Of a DNA stretch of 64,000 nt, positions 27,860-37,432 are shown piece after piece. Source of the stretch: Flavobacterium lacus (lineage in GTDB: Bacteria > Bacteroidota > Bacteroidia > Flavobacteriales > Flavobacteriaceae). The DNA is taken from NCBI RefSeq assembly GCF_003268815.1, contig NZ_QLSV01000003.1, positions 269,671-333,670 of the forward strand. Direction: 5' to 3'. Numbering within the stretch: position 1 is the stretch's first letter; each line of letters starts with the position of its first letter. Made by a program: the position numbers and the translations under genes. A model generated the notes under the pieces. That model saw only the letters and a list, made by a program, of their open reading frames with translations, did no database searches and was not told the DNA's origin.

Positions 27860-28311
27860 ATAAATTCATCTTTCTGCTTTCTTCTGTTTTATTCGTTTCT
27901 TGTAGCTCAGTAAAAGTTCAAAACACCAAAACAGATATTCCGGCAAATAAAAAAATTGTAAAAACAAACCATGAAACGTTTTCGTATCAAGAAGGTGACA
28001 CGACCTATGTAATGCAAAAATATTTTTTGGTTTTGTTGAAAAAAGGGGTTAACAGAAATCATTCTAAAGAGGACGCTGCAGAACTTCAAAAGCGACACAT
28101 GGCTCACATTGCTTGGCTAGATAAAACAGGGAAAATCAGCTTAGCCGGACCTTCTGATAATCATGAAACGGTGGCCGGTTTTTTACTTTTTAATACTGAA
28201 ACTATCAAAGAAGCCGACAGTTTAGCTAAACTTGATCCGGCTGTAAAAGCAGGTCGATTAGACGTGGAGGTACTGCCGTGGTGGGCAGCAAAAGGAAGTA
28301 AATTAAAATAA
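27856..28311 (+). CDS. YCII-domain lipoprotein
   Basis: A 151-residue protein with a lipobox (LFVSC, Cys at about residue 16) and a YCII-related domain from about residue 50 (MQKYFLVLLKKGVNR, KRHMAHIAWLDKTGKISLAGPSD). YCII proteins have a ferredoxin-like fold with a putative His-Asp active pair; here H in RHMAHI and D in GPSD match. Its function is unknown. It overlaps the CYTH gene by 4 bp (ATGA). Confidence 0.85.
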   Translation: MNKFIFLLSSVLFVSCSSVKVQNTKTDIPANKKIVKTNHETFSYQEGDTTYVMQKYFLVLLKKGVNRNHSKEDAAELQKRHMAHIAWLDKTGKISLAGPSDNHETVAGFLLFNTETIKEADSLAKLDPAVKAGRLDVEVLPWWAAKGSKLK

Positions 28312-28314
28312 AAA

Positions 28315-28848
28315 TTAATCTATGTTTAAACTGTCTTTGATTTCTTCTACAATTTCGATGGTTACTTTCATAGAACCATAGCCGTGATGTCGGGCAATAT
28401 CGCGGAAAGCTCTTTTACTTAAATCAATTTCTCGCCCTTTTGTAAATGGACCACGATCGTTTACAGTAACAATAGTTGATTCGCCATTGGCTTCATTGAT
28501 TACTCGAACCTTAGTGCCGAATGGTAATTTTTTGTGTGCCGCCGTATATTTTTGATTGTCAAAAATTTGACCGCTTGCTGTTTTTCTTCCGGTAAATTTA
28601 TCACCATAGTAAGAAGCGTGAGCTCCTTTTTTGTATAATTTAAAACGATAGTTGGCTTCAATTTTAATACTATCATTTTTGATAAGGTCATTTTTGATTG
28701 TGTCTTTTAGAATCAATCGCTGTAGGGCAGGTTGTTCAAAACGTTTTGTTTTGAAGGAAAAGCTACTAAAAAAAAGTAAGGCAAATAGGCCAAACACGAG
28801 GAGTTCGGTTTTATGTTTCATTATCCAACTTTTGAGTGTTTGTTTCAT
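28315..28848 (-). CDS. RlpA-like septal ring lytic transglycosylase family protein
   Basis: A 177-residue protein with an N-terminal hydrophobic segment (ELLVFGLFALLFFSSFSF) and a double-psi beta-barrel: ASYYGDKFTGRKTASGQIFD, then NDRGPFTKGREIDLSKRAFRDIA. The catalytic Asp of RlpA glycosidases lies in VNDRGPF. It would act on peptidoglycan glycan strands in the periplasm, though SPOR is absent. It is convergent with the YCII gene (3 bp between stops). Confidence 0.88.
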   Translation of the reverse strand: MKQTLKSWIMKHKTELLVFGLFALLFFSSFSFKTKRFEQPALQRLILKDTIKNDLIKNDSIKIEANYRFKLYKKGAHASYYGDKFTGRKTASGQIFDNQKYTAAHKKLPFGTKVRVINEANGESTIVTVNDRGPFTKGREIDLSKRAFRDIARHHGYGSMKVTIEIVEEIKDSLNID

Positions 28849-28869
28849 TTAACAAATAATGTTCCAAAA

Positions 28870-28897
28870 ATGAAAAAACCACGAAAAACGTGGTTTA
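28870..28897 (-). terminator. Terminator after the four-helix membrane protein gene
   Basis: An 8-bp perfect stem AAACCACG/CGTGGTTT followed by T residues on the minus strand, just downstream of the stop at 28905. Confidence 0.75.
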
Positions 28898-28904
28898 TAT
28901 TACT

Positions 28905-29336
28905 TTAGGCTAACCATGATTTCCATGGAAGTCGACTTAAAATTAGCACTAACCCAATTCCGTAAAAGAATAAAATCTTTTTAAACTTTGCATCTAAAGC
29001 CGCTTTTTTGTGTGTAGACCAACCAATGGTGATTAAAATAATCGCAATAATATTAATCAGAGGATGCTCTAACATGGTGAGTCGTAATTCCGGATTTTTC
29101 ATTGCTCCTTCAATTTCAAAAGCTTTAAATCCCTTTTGAGAAACAAAGAAAACAGCTAATCCCAATAATAATTGAACATGAGTGAAAATTAGTGCAAAAA
29201 GTGAAATACGTAAATCTTTAGATTCAAATGATTTTTTAGAAGCATAGCCAATCAAGGCATTAACAACAGCAATAAAAAGCACAATAAGAGCTAAATAAGC
29301 CCACCAAGAATGAAGTTTTTGTAATAATTCGTACAT
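28905..29336 (-). CDS. Four-helix membrane protein, cytochrome-b-like
   Basis: A 143-residue protein with four hydrophobic segments (LALIVLFIAVVNALIGY, ISLFALIFTHVQLLLGLAVFF, LINIIAIILITIGW and ILFFYGIGLVLILS). Histidines in or next to helices (KLHSWWAY, FTHVQLL, LEHPLIN, STHKKAA) could bind heme. I recall relatives annotated variously, so the family is uncertain. I chose ATG 29336 because an exact promoter box lies at 29358-29365. Confidence 0.7.
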   Translation of the reverse strand: MYELLQKLHSWWAYLALIVLFIAVVNALIGYASKKSFESKDLRISLFALIFTHVQLLLGLAVFFVSQKGFKAFEIEGAMKNPELRLTMLEHPLINIIAIILITIGWSTHKKAALDAKFKKILFFYGIGLVLILSRLPWKSWLA

Positions 29337-29357
29337 AGCATTGATTTTTTTGAATAA

Positions 29358-29365
29358 CAAATATA
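29358..29365 (-). promoter_or_regulatory. -7 promoter box of the four-helix membrane protein
   Basis: The minus strand reads TATATTTG, an exact consensus match, 22 bp before the ATG at 29336. Confidence 0.55.
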
Positions 29366-29374
29366 ATCAAAAAA

Positions 29375-29419
29375 AGAAAAAGAGACTGATTCATTATTTT
29401 AAATGATTAAGTCTCTTTC
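29375..29419 (-). terminator. Terminator after pgi
   Basis: Stem AAAGAGACT/AGTCTCTTT with an inner partly paired section, followed by a T-rich run on the minus strand, 20 bp beyond the pgi stop. Confidence 0.8.
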
Positions 29420-29438
29420 GCTTTACGGAATGAAAATA

Positions 29439-31082
29439 CTATTTTCTATCTAAAAAATACTTCAATAAAAAATTCGTAGAGCTATCGTGTTGTTTCGCTT
29501 TACCGGAATTAATTTCATCCAAAATAGAATTCGCTAGTTGTTTTCCTAACTCAACTCCCCATTGATCGTAACTGAAAATATTCCAAATTACACCTTGTAC
29601 AAATATTTTATGTTCGTATAAAGCAACTAATTCACCTAAGCTTTCGGGAGTTAGTTTATTGATTAAAAGTGTATTGGTTGGTCTGTTTCCGGAAAACACT
29701 TTAAAAGGCGTTAAAAAGGCGGCTCGTTCTCCAACAATTCCTAGTTTTTCGAATTCTGCCGAAACTTGCTCAGCTGATTTTCCATTTAGCAACGCTTCGG
29801 TCTGAGCAAAAAAGTTAGACATCAATTTGTCGTGATGATCCTGATTGCCGTGAAGCGATTTAACATAGCCAATAAAATCAGTTGGAATTAATTTTGTTCC
29901 TTGGTGAATTAATTGAAAAAAGGCGTGTTGCGAATTAGTTCCCGGTTCACCCCAAATAATCGTTCCGGTTTGATAATTCACCGGATTTCCATCGCGGTCG
30001 ATGCTTTTTCCATTGCTTTCCATGATTCCTTGTTGCAAGTAGGAAGACAATTTCTGTAAATATTGCGTATACGGAATCAAGGCTTCACTTTCTGCACCAA
30101 AGAAATTGTTATACCAAACACTTAGCAAAGCTAGTACGACCGGAATATTCTTTTCAAACGGTGTCGTTTTAAAATGCTCATCCATGGTGTTGGCTCCTTT
30201 TAATAATTTATCAAAATGATCAAAACCAACAGCTAAACTAATGGTTAAGCCAACCGCACTCCAGAGCGAAAATCGTCCGCCAACCCAATCCCACATCGGG
30301 AAAACATTGTCTGGGTGAATTCCGAATTCCGTTACTTTTTGAATATTGGTAGAAACCGCTACAAAGTGTTTGGCAACATCTTCTTGTTTGGCGGATGTTA
30401 AAAACCAATTCCGAATGGTTTCTGAGTTGGACAAGGTTTCTTGCGTAGTAAACGTTTTGGAAACAATGACAAATAAAGTAGTTTCAGGATTTAATTTCTT
30501 AATCACTTCATTCACGTGATCGCCATCCACATTGGAAACAAAATGAACGTTTAAGTGATTTTTATAAAATTGAAGGGCTTCTACAATCATCACCGGGCCT
30601 AAATCGGAACCACCAATACCAATGTTTACAATATCGGTGAATGGTTTCCCGGTAAATCCTATTCTTTTACCATTGACAACTTCATCGGTAAAATTCTTGA
30701 TTTTATTTTTAACCGAATAAATTTCCGGCATCACATTTTGACCATCCACCACAATTTTTGAATCAGACGGAGCTCGCAAAGCCGTATGCAAAACCGCTCT
30801 ATTTTCGGTTTGATTGATTATATCTCCGGCAAAATATTTTTGAATGGCATCTTCCAAATTCACTTCTTTTGCCAAATCCAAAAGATGGTTCATGGTTTCT
30901 TGAGTGATAATATTTTTAGAATAATCGACCAAAAAATCGTTCCATTGCAAATGAAAGCTAGCTGCTCTCTTAGCATCTTTTTCAAAAAGTTCCTGCATCG
31001 AGACATATTGCATGTCTTCAAAATGTTTTCGTAAATTTTGCCAAGCTGCTGTTCCGGATGGATTTGTATTTTCTAAGGCCAT
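29439..31082 (-). CDS. pgi: Glucose-6-phosphate isomerase
   Basis: A 547-residue glycolytic enzyme interconverting glucose 6-phosphate and fructose 6-phosphate. Family signatures include [26 protein letters not shown], and [21 protein letters not shown] with the catalytic region [19 protein letters not shown]. Length fits the large bacterial Pgi. It is last in a transcription unit behind DUF3108, tryptophan dioxygenase and the M23 peptidase, separated from the latter by one base. Confidence 0.97.
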   Translation of the reverse strand: MALENTNPSGTAAWQNLRKHFEDMQYVSMQELFEKDAKRAASFHLQWNDFLVDYSKNIITQETMNHLLDLAKEVNLEDAIQKYFAGDIINQTENRAVLHTALRAPSDSKIVVDGQNVMPEIYSVKNKIKNFTDEVVNGKRIGFTGKPFTDIVNIGIGGSDLGPVMIVEALQFYKNHLNVHFVSNVDGDHVNEVIKKLNPETTLFVIVSKTFTTQETLSNSETIRNWFLTSAKQEDVAKHFVAVSTNIQKVTEFGIHPDNVFPMWDWVGGRFSLWSAVGLTISLAVGFDHFDKLLKGANTMDEHFKTTPFEKNIPVVLALLSVWYNNFFGAESEALIPYTQYLQKLSSYLQQGIMESNGKSIDRDGNPVNYQTGTIIWGEPGTNSQHAFFQLIHQGTKLIPTDFIGYVKSLHGNQDHHDKLMSNFFAQTEALLNGKSAEQVSAEFEKLGIVGERAAFLTPFKVFSGNRPTNTLLINKLTPESLGELVALYEHKIFVQGVIWNIFSYDQWGVELGKQLANSILDEINSGKAKQHDSSTNFLLKYFLDRK

Positions 31083-31083
31083 T

Positions 31084-32322
31084 TTATTTTAGTTTAAGAG
31101 TCGCTATACTATCTAATTCTTTCTTTAAAGGAGCAATGTATGCTAAATACTTTGCTTTGTGTTTTGCATTCATGGGTTCGGTATTCGGTAATTTTTGTGA
31201 AAGCGGATCAACCTGCACGCCGTTTTTCCAAAAGCGATAACACACGTGTGGACCGGTTGCTAATCCTGTGCTTCCCACTTTTCCGATTACTTCGCCTTGT
31301 GCCACATGTTGCCCTTGTCTAACTAAAATTTTCGACATGTGAAGGTATTGGGTGGCATAGGTTCCGTTGTGTTTTACTTTGACAAAATTTCCGTTTCCTG
31401 CCGTGTACCCTGTGCGTTCAACAACACCGGAAGCTGTGGTTTTAATTGGTGTTCCGTGTGGAGCAGCATAATCGGTTCCTTTGTGAGCTTTCCAGGTCAT
31501 TTGAACGGGATGAAATCGTTTGGGCGAAAATCGGGAAGAGATTCGAAAGAAATCCAACGGAGCTTTTAAGAACATGGTTTTCAATCCTTTTCCTTCTTCA
31601 TCATAATAATCCACTTTTTTTGACAAACTGTCTAATTTGTATGGAAAAGCATAGATTTTTTTTCCTTTATGCTCAAAAAATGAGCTTTCTAATCGGTCAA
31701 CACCCGCATAAATCGTGTCATTAATATATTTTTCGTAGAAAGTTACAGCAAATTTATCCTCTTTCTGAATCTTAAAAAAGTCGATGGAATATTCATAAAT
31801 CTTAGCCAAATTATTAGCCACACCAGCCTCTACACCATTTTTGTTTAACGTTTCAGACAGCGAACCATAAATAGCCGTTGCAATAGTTCTTCGTTTGATG
31901 GTGATGGGTTTTTGTTTATTGAATGCTTTTACAATCGTATCCCGAAAATCAACTACGCTATAGTTAATATTATCTTTTTGATAAATAAAAACCTGAAGTT
32001 GGTTGGGGTTTTCTTTCGATTTAAGTAAGGTAATCGGTCTGCCAATGCGAATATCACGCATGTTAAAACTATCTTTCACTTGTTCGGTTACTTCGTGTAC
32101 TTTAAAGTTTCCGATATTATGATTTTCTAATAATTTTCCAAAGGTATCACCACTTTTAATCGTATCCTGAACAACCAAATAATCGTTTAAAGTGAATCCG
32201 AATTCAACGATTATCGGAACTTTTGGTTTAACATCTTCTTCTATTGTGACTTTGTCAACCTTTTTTTCGCACGAAAGCAAACTCAATGCAAATAGTATAG
32301 GTAGTAATTTATTAAATTTCAA
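31084..32322 (-). CDS. M23 family metallopeptidase lipoprotein
   Basis: A 412-residue lipoprotein (FALSLLSC lipobox). An N-terminal LysM-like segment ([23 protein letters not shown]) precedes the LytM domain (about 280-390): [14 protein letters not shown] carries two zinc ligands, YLHMSKI the catalytic His, and [13 protein letters not shown] stands where GPHLHF is usual. The replacement of the second His by Cys is notable but occurs in Bacteroidota members as I recall. It likely cleaves peptidoglycan stems in the periplasm. It sits between the dioxygenase and pgi genes. Confidence 0.9.
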   Translation of the reverse strand: MKFNKLLPILFALSLLSCEKKVDKVTIEEDVKPKVPIIVEFGFTLNDYLVVQDTIKSGDTFGKLLENHNIGNFKVHEVTEQVKDSFNMRDIRIGRPITLLKSKENPNQLQVFIYQKDNINYSVVDFRDTIVKAFNKQKPITIKRRTIATAIYGSLSETLNKNGVEAGVANNLAKIYEYSIDFFKIQKEDKFAVTFYEKYINDTIYAGVDRLESSFFEHKGKKIYAFPYKLDSLSKKVDYYDEEGKGLKTMFLKAPLDFFRISSRFSPKRFHPVQMTWKAHKGTDYAAPHGTPIKTTASGVVERTGYTAGNGNFVKVKHNGTYATQYLHMSKILVRQGQHVAQGEVIGKVGSTGLATGPHVCYRFWKNGVQVDPLSQKLPNTEPMNAKHKAKYLAYIAPLKKELDSIATLKLK

Positions 32323-32341
32323 TGTATTGCTTTTAATCTAA

Positions 32342-33277
32342 TTAAACACTTTCTTTTTCTCCCCAACTGGCTAATTCATCTTCCGACCATAATTCCGGGA
32401 AGAAGATTCTTCGTTGGTATTTAGGTAGCATGTATTTTTTCCAATCGCTTCCGCCGGTTGCTTCGCCACTTCCATGACCACTTTCAATATATTTTTTTGC
32501 TGCATTAAAGTGTCCCATCACCCACGTAATGTTTACGGTATAGTCATAATGACGCATGGCTTTTATAAGCTCTTCATTCTTTTGATCTTCTTCGGGCAAT
32601 TGTTTGAACTTTTGCCAAAGATTAATCGTGTTGTATTCTTCCATGAAGGACAAAAAGTCTTTTTTATATTTTCTTTCAAATTCTACAATCAGGTATGATT
32701 TTTCGCCGGTTTTATAATCTTTTCCGGCTGCTTGCCAATACAAATGTTCAAGGGCATGCTCATAAGGCGTTTCACGGTCAATCGAACTCCTAAAACGGTA
32801 ATCAATTAAATTAATCAAGTCGGTTGAGGCAAATTCAATCAAGCGATACTGAGCACTCTGAAATCCGCTGGCAGGCGTTAATGTGTTGCGAAATTTCATG
32901 TATTGTTCCACTTCCATGCCGTCTTTCATAATGGTGAAAGAAGTGGTGAGCATATCGAAATACCGACTAATTCGCATTAATTTTTCGGTAAAAAAAGAGG
33001 TTTCAGGTTTGTCGTTTTTACATACCTGCTCGATTTCCCACAGAATCATTTTAAACAACAATTCGTTCACTTGATGATACATGACAAAAACCATTTCATC
33101 CGGTAGGGTAGTGCGTTGGGTTTGTAAGTTCAGTAAAGCATCGGTTTGAATATAATCCCAATAAGTAATGGGTTTTGCCCACAAAAGTCCTTCTAGATGT
33201 GTTTCAGTTTTTTGGTTAATTGCCTGAAACTTTTCTTCTAATTTTTCAAGTATTTCTTCGTGCGCGGTTGTATTCAT
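32342..33277 (-). CDS. kynA: Tryptophan 2,3-dioxygenase
   Basis: A 311-residue heme enzyme opening the indole ring of L-tryptophan to N-formylkynurenine. The motif MYHQVNELLFKMILWE and FRNTLTPASGFQSAQYR are typical; the heme-ligand His lies in the region VNITWVMGHFNAAKKYIE. It shares its first base with the end of the DUF3108 gene and precedes the M23 peptidase by 19 bp. Other kynurenine pathway genes are not in the window. Confidence 0.95.
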   Translation of the reverse strand: MNTTAHEEILEKLEEKFQAINQKTETHLEGLLWAKPITYWDYIQTDALLNLQTQRTTLPDEMVFVMYHQVNELLFKMILWEIEQVCKNDKPETSFFTEKLMRISRYFDMLTTSFTIMKDGMEVEQYMKFRNTLTPASGFQSAQYRLIEFASTDLINLIDYRFRSSIDRETPYEHALEHLYWQAAGKDYKTGEKSYLIVEFERKYKKDFLSFMEEYNTINLWQKFKQLPEEDQKNEELIKAMRHYDYTVNITWVMGHFNAAKKYIESGHGSGEATGGSDWKKYMLPKYQRRIFFPELWSEDELASWGEKESV

Positions 33278-34068
33278 TACGGTTTTGCTTTAACGGTAAA
33301 GGTATGTTTTAGTCCTTTGAAATTTTCCAAATCGGCTTTAAGCGAGCCAATGGCTAATTCGGCTTTAATTCGCAAAGGCAATTTATTGTCATCATCTGAA
33401 ATCCAAACAGTTAAGCTTTCTTGTTCTTTAAAAACACGACCCGCTTGAACGTAAGGTCTGAAAATCATGGTGGGAACGAGTCCAAATTTAGTTTTTAAAT
33501 CTTGACGACCAATAAATTTTAGTTTAAATTTTGTAATTTCTTCATCAAAAAACATATCAATGTCTATTGATTCACCTACTTTTAATTTATCTACGTTGGG
33601 ATGGTTTCTCAAATAATAAAACGTTGATAAAATATCTTGGGTTTTATCGGGTATTTCAAAAGTTTTTTCAGTCTTACGTTTATAATCTTTTACCAAAACG
33701 GTGTTGTTGGCCTGGTTAAAAAACCCTTCTTGGTTTTTGGTGTAGCCTCCTTCATCAATTTTTCGAATAAATTGATACGGTTTTCCGGTTTGTTTATCAA
33801 TAAAACTTTGGTAATCATCTTCCACTTTAAAGAAAAATTTGGTCATTCCGGTGGTGTAACCTCGACCTTTGGCGTGAAATACTTTTTTGTTATTTCGAGT
33901 GGCTTCACTCACGCTTAACTCAGCCATTCCGGCATTAATCAAACCGTAGTGAATTCGAAATTGAAACCATTCACCCACATCAAAAGCATCTTCTCTCGCA
34001 GGAGAATTAGTTTGTGAATCGAAACTGACTGTCGATAAAAACAAGCATAGAAGCAGTAAATTTTTCAT
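33277..34068 (-). CDS. DUF3108 domain exported protein
   Basis: A 263-residue protein with a signal peptide (LLLLCLFLSTVSFDSQT). The DUF3108 region runs over most of the mature chain with its FRIHYGLINAGMAELSV and RGYTTGMTKFFFKVEDDYQSFID segments. The family is exported, perhaps in envelope maintenance, but its function is unknown. It is the first gene of the unit that continues with tryptophan dioxygenase, and an exact promoter box lies at 34110-34117. Confidence 0.88.
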   Translation of the reverse strand: MKNLLLLCLFLSTVSFDSQTNSPAREDAFDVGEWFQFRIHYGLINAGMAELSVSEATRNNKKVFHAKGRGYTTGMTKFFFKVEDDYQSFIDKQTGKPYQFIRKIDEGGYTKNQEGFFNQANNTVLVKDYKRKTEKTFEIPDKTQDILSTFYYLRNHPNVDKLKVGESIDIDMFFDEEITKFKLKFIGRQDLKTKFGLVPTMIFRPYVQAGRVFKEQESLTVWISDDDNKLPLRIKAELAIGSLKADLENFKGLKHTFTVKAKP

Positions 34069-34109
34069 AAATTTTTGTCTTTTTTTATTAGACGTTGCAA
34101 TTTCTGTTC

Positions 34110-34117
34110 CAAATGTA
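34110..34117 (-). promoter_or_regulatory. -7 promoter box of the DUF3108-kynA-M23-pgi unit
   Basis: The minus strand reads TACATTTG, exact to consensus, 42 bp before the start at 34068. No other clear promoter was seen in the unit, so pgi may be read from here. Confidence 0.55.
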
Positions 34118-34365
34118 CTAAATCTAAAAAAGACCTCAAAAAAAGAGGGTGTTTTAATGTTTTTTTAGGATTGTTTTGGGAAAGTAAGGGATTAATAATT
34201 AGAATTAAAATCAAAAATCTAGCATCCCCACTATTAACTGTGCGCATTGCTCTGAGTTTTTCAAGAATGCGGAACAACATTAATTAAAACCAAGACCGCT
34301 ATTATACTCAAAAGCTCAATAGATATAACTTATGCTTTTTTATTAAATCGGAATCTCCATTCCAA

Positions 34366-34600
34366 ATATAAAAAAATCCGCGAAAACCCGAGGATCTTTG
34401 CGGAATAGTACTGCTGTATTTTTATCAAACGTAAATCGTTTTCCATCTACTTGTCACATTGACTAATCAAAACCTTATAAAAACACAAAACCCAACCGAT
34501 CACGATTGAGTTGTATGCTATTAACTAACCAAAAAAACTATAAATTATGAAAATTTACATTACTTAAAAGAAGGTAACCACTCCTCCTTTTTTGCGAGTG
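34366..34600 (-). ncRNA. Putative orphan small RNA
   Basis: On the minus strand an exact -7 box (34601-34608) is followed by an expected start near 34595. The RNA would begin with a hairpin CACTC...GAGTG that encloses AAAAAAGGAGG, a strong Shine-Dalgarno-like sequence, unusual for this phylum. About 200 bp later a TCCGC...GCGGA stem with a run of seven T (34366-34402) could terminate it. It contains only a 38-codon frame at 34450 running past the terminator, which I do not trust. No expression evidence. Confidence 0.4.
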
Positions 34601-34608
34601 CAAAGGTA
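34601..34608 (-). promoter_or_regulatory. -7 promoter box of the putative small RNA
   Basis: The minus strand reads TACCTTTG, an exact match to TAnnTTTG. No gene follows for over 500 bp. Confidence 0.5.
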
Positions 34609-34765
34609 ATTAGTTGGTTATTAAATTGTTAGTTATTTTTTGACTTTAACACATATTCAACAAAAAACGCATTGAAAGAAGGTGTAAAATTTCACTATTC
34701 GTATTTTTAATACTATTTTGTTAATTTTTATTTACAAAAAACTTCTTGTTGTCGTAATAAAATAG

Positions 34766-34812
34766 AAATCCGCTAAGTTTCACAATGATTTTATGAAACG
34801 TAACGGATTTTT
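34766..34812 (-). terminator. Terminator after hppD
   Basis: A 17-bp inverted repeat with two mismatches (AAATCCG...TTTCA arm with TGAAA...CGGATTT arm) lies 16 bp beyond the hppD stop. Confidence 0.75.
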
Positions 34813-34827
34813 CGGTTAAAAAAACGA

Positions 34828-35988
34828 TTATAACGTTCCTCGTAACGCTTGTTCTCGCTCAATACTTTCGAACAACGCTTTAAAATTGCCTGCACCAAAA
34901 CCTCTTGCTCCCATGCGTTGCATGACTTCAAAGAAAAGCGTTGGTCTATCTTCAATTGGTTTAGTGAAAATTTGCAACAAATAGCCTTCTTCATCTGCAT
35001 CAATCATGATTCCCAATTTTTGAAGTTCGTTGATGTCTTCCTTAAATTTAGACATGTGGTCTTTTAACCGTTCCGGGATGGCATCGTAATACGCTTGTGG
35101 TGGTGTGCTTAAAAATTCTATTCCGCGTGAACGCATTTGTCCAACTGTGGAAAGAATATCATCGGTGGCTACCGCAATGTGCTGCACACCCGGACCTTCA
35201 TAAAAATCTAAGTATTCTTCAATTTGTGATTTTTTCTTTCCTTCGGCCGGTTCATTAATTGGAAATTTGATTCTTCCGTTTCCGTTGCTCATTACTTTAC
35301 TCATCAAAGCCGAATAGTCGGTCGTAATTTGTTTGTCGTCAAACGAAAGGAAATTAACAAATCCCATCACATCCTCATACCATTTTACCCAGGTATTCAT
35401 TTCATTCCAACCCACATTACCCACCATGTGGTCTACATATTTTAAACCTACCGAAGTTGGATTATAATCCGACTTCCATTCTTTATAACCTGGTAAAAAA
35501 GTTCCATTGTAATTTTTGCGTTCAACAAACATATGAACGGTTTCGCCATAAGTGTAAATTCCGGCACGTACCACTTCACCAAATTCATCGGTCTCAACCG
35601 TTGGTTCCATAAAAATTTTCGCTCCGCGTTTGGTAGTTTCTTCAAAGGCACTTCGGGCATCTTCTACCCAAAGAGCAACCACTTTCACTCCGTCTCCGTG
35701 TTTTTTAACGTGTTCGCCAATGGGTGAATCGCTTTTTAAGGCGGTGGTTAACACCAAACGGATTTTGTCTTGCTTCAAAACATAGGAAGCTCTGTCTCGA
35801 ACTCCTGTTTCCAATCCGGCATAAGCCAAGGATTGAAATCCGAAGGCGGTTTTATAAAAATGAGCTGCTTGTTTAGCATTTCCCACATAAAATTCTATAT
35901 AATCGGTTCCCATCAATGGCAGGAAATCTTGTGCTCCTTCAAATATTTTTTCTAATCCGTATTCTACTGATTTTATTTCTTGTGACAT
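34828..35988 (-). CDS. hppD: 4-hydroxyphenylpyruvate dioxygenase
   Basis: A 386-residue Fe(II) enzyme converting 4-hydroxyphenylpyruvate to homogentisate in tyrosine degradation. Two VOC domains are visible (MGTDYIEFYVGNAKQAAHFY and YVDHMVGNVGWNEMNTWVKWY). Iron ligands lie in VDHMVGN, GVQHIAVAT and LFFEVMQRMGARGFG, and the C-terminal FKALFESIEREQALRG is typical. It lies 136 bp downstream of hmgA on the same strand and is ended by a hairpin. Confidence 0.96.
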   Translation of the reverse strand: MSQEIKSVEYGLEKIFEGAQDFLPLMGTDYIEFYVGNAKQAAHFYKTAFGFQSLAYAGLETGVRDRASYVLKQDKIRLVLTTALKSDSPIGEHVKKHGDGVKVVALWVEDARSAFEETTKRGAKIFMEPTVETDEFGEVVRAGIYTYGETVHMFVERKNYNGTFLPGYKEWKSDYNPTSVGLKYVDHMVGNVGWNEMNTWVKWYEDVMGFVNFLSFDDKQITTDYSALMSKVMSNGNGRIKFPINEPAEGKKKSQIEEYLDFYEGPGVQHIAVATDDILSTVGQMRSRGIEFLSTPPQAYYDAIPERLKDHMSKFKEDINELQKLGIMIDADEEGYLLQIFTKPIEDRPTLFFEVMQRMGARGFGAGNFKALFESIEREQALRGTL

Positions 35989-35998
35989 AATTTTTTAA

Positions 35999-36033
35999 TT
36001 TGTCAATTGGTTTATGTGTCGATTTGTCAATTT
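35999..36033. repeat. Short decayed repeat between hmgA and hppD
   Basis: TTGTCAATTGG and GATTTGTCAATTTTG words in the spacer match the family seen at 14824-14867 and 37317-37345. Confidence 0.35.
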
Positions 36034-36123
36034 TGAAAACTGCTAAAATTTCCATTTCATCAACCAATTGGGTTAAACTTTATTTTTTAATTTTTAGCAT
36101 TTCCTCCTTTGGGGGTTAAGAGG

Positions 36124-37278
36124 CTAAAGCCATGATTGAAAGTACTTCTCATCCGCAACTTTCATTGCTTCGTCCGTTACCATCAAAGGTTTAAAGGTGT
36201 CAACCATTACGGCCAACTCTTTTGTTTCTGTTTTTCCGATGCTTCGTTCATAAGCTCCCGGGTGTGGTCCGTGTGGAATTCCAGCTGGGTGTAATGATAT
36301 GTTTCCGGGTTTTACATCGTTTCTGCTCATAAAATCACCATCAACATAATACAACACTTCATCGCTATCGATGTTGCTGTGGTTATATGGTGCCGGAATG
36401 GAAAGCGGATGATAGTCATACAATCTCGGGACAAACGAGCAAACTACAAACGCATCGGTTTCAAAAGTCTGATGAACCGGTGGAGGTTGATGTATTCTTC
36501 CGGTAATTGGTTCAAAATCATGAATAGAGAATGCATACGGATAGTTAAACCCATCGTAACCCACCACATCAAATGGATGTGAAGCATAAATCATTTCAAT
36601 AATTTCGTCTTTTTTCTTGACTTTAATCATGAAGTCGCCCACTTCATCATGCGTTTCCAATTCGGTGGGACGACGTAAATCGCGTTCGCAAAAGGGCGAA
36701 TGTTCGAGTAGTTGTCCGAACCAATTTCGGTAGCGTTTAGGGGTATAAATAGGTCTTCTTGATTCTACGATAAACAAACGATTATCTTCCGTATCAAAAT
36801 CGATTTTATAAATGATTCCGCGAGGAATTAATAAGTAATCACCATATTTAAAATCGATGTTTCCTAAGAATGTCCGCAATTTCCCGCTTCCTTTATGGAT
36901 GAAAATCATTTCATCCGAATCGGTATTTTTATAAAAATAATCCTGCGTTTTGTTTTGTGGAGAGGCTAAAGTGATGTGACAATCGGAATTAGTCAACACA
37001 ATTTTGCGACTTTCTAAATAATCTTTTTCAGGAGCAACATCAAAACCGTGCAATTTATACGATTGCATGTTGTTGGCTTTGGCGATGGATGGGGCTACCG
37101 AATATTGTTTGCGAATTTCTTTCACCTGCGTGGGTCTGTGCACGTGATACATGTTGGAGTACATGCCATCAAAACCCACTGTACCGAATAATTGCTCATA
37201 ATAAAGTTCGCCGTTTGGTTTTCGGAATTGTGTATGACGTTTGGGAGGAATTTCTCCTAATTGATGATAAAATGGCAT
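36124..37278 (-). CDS. hmgA: Homogentisate 1,2-dioxygenase
   Basis: A 384-residue cupin-fold Fe(II) dioxygenase that opens the ring of homogentisate to maleylacetoacetate. Ligand regions are seen in NHSNIDSDEVLYYVDGDF and LHPAGIPHGPHPGAYERS. The protein is shorter than the proteobacterial form (about 430), as usual in Bacteroidota as I recall. With hppD downstream it forms the tyrosine catabolic unit; fumarylacetoacetase is not in the window. Confidence 0.93.
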   Translation of the reverse strand: MPFYHQLGEIPPKRHTQFRKPNGELYYEQLFGTVGFDGMYSNMYHVHRPTQVKEIRKQYSVAPSIAKANNMQSYKLHGFDVAPEKDYLESRKIVLTNSDCHITLASPQNKTQDYFYKNTDSDEMIFIHKGSGKLRTFLGNIDFKYGDYLLIPRGIIYKIDFDTEDNRLFIVESRRPIYTPKRYRNWFGQLLEHSPFCERDLRRPTELETHDEVGDFMIKVKKKDEIIEMIYASHPFDVVGYDGFNYPYAFSIHDFEPITGRIHQPPPVHQTFETDAFVVCSFVPRLYDYHPLSIPAPYNHSNIDSDEVLYYVDGDFMSRNDVKPGNISLHPAGIPHGPHPGAYERSIGKTETKELAVMVDTFKPLMVTDEAMKVADEKYFQSWL

Positions 37279-37432
37279 TTTTTTGAATTTTTAATTAAAC
37301 AAAAATTAAGTAATTGTAACATTGACGAATTGGCGAATCGACACATTAAATCATTCCGGATTGCGTTTCATCAAGAAGTGGAGGTAGGCTAACAAACCGG
37401 GCCAAAAAGGTTTCATAACAATGAGAGATTAA

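Larger units (their letters stand above)
34118..34765. other. Long intergenic region holding a probable small RNA
   Basis: About 650 bp between the DUF3108 promoter and the hppD terminator. It holds no credible protein gene; the only structured unit is the putative minus-strand RNA at about 34366-34608 described separately. Confidence 0.5.

Noticed and set aside
34065..34280. 71-codon minus-strand frame upstream of the DUF3108 gene
   Set aside because: No family resemblance, a competing frame on the other strand, and it covers the promoter box at 34110-34117.
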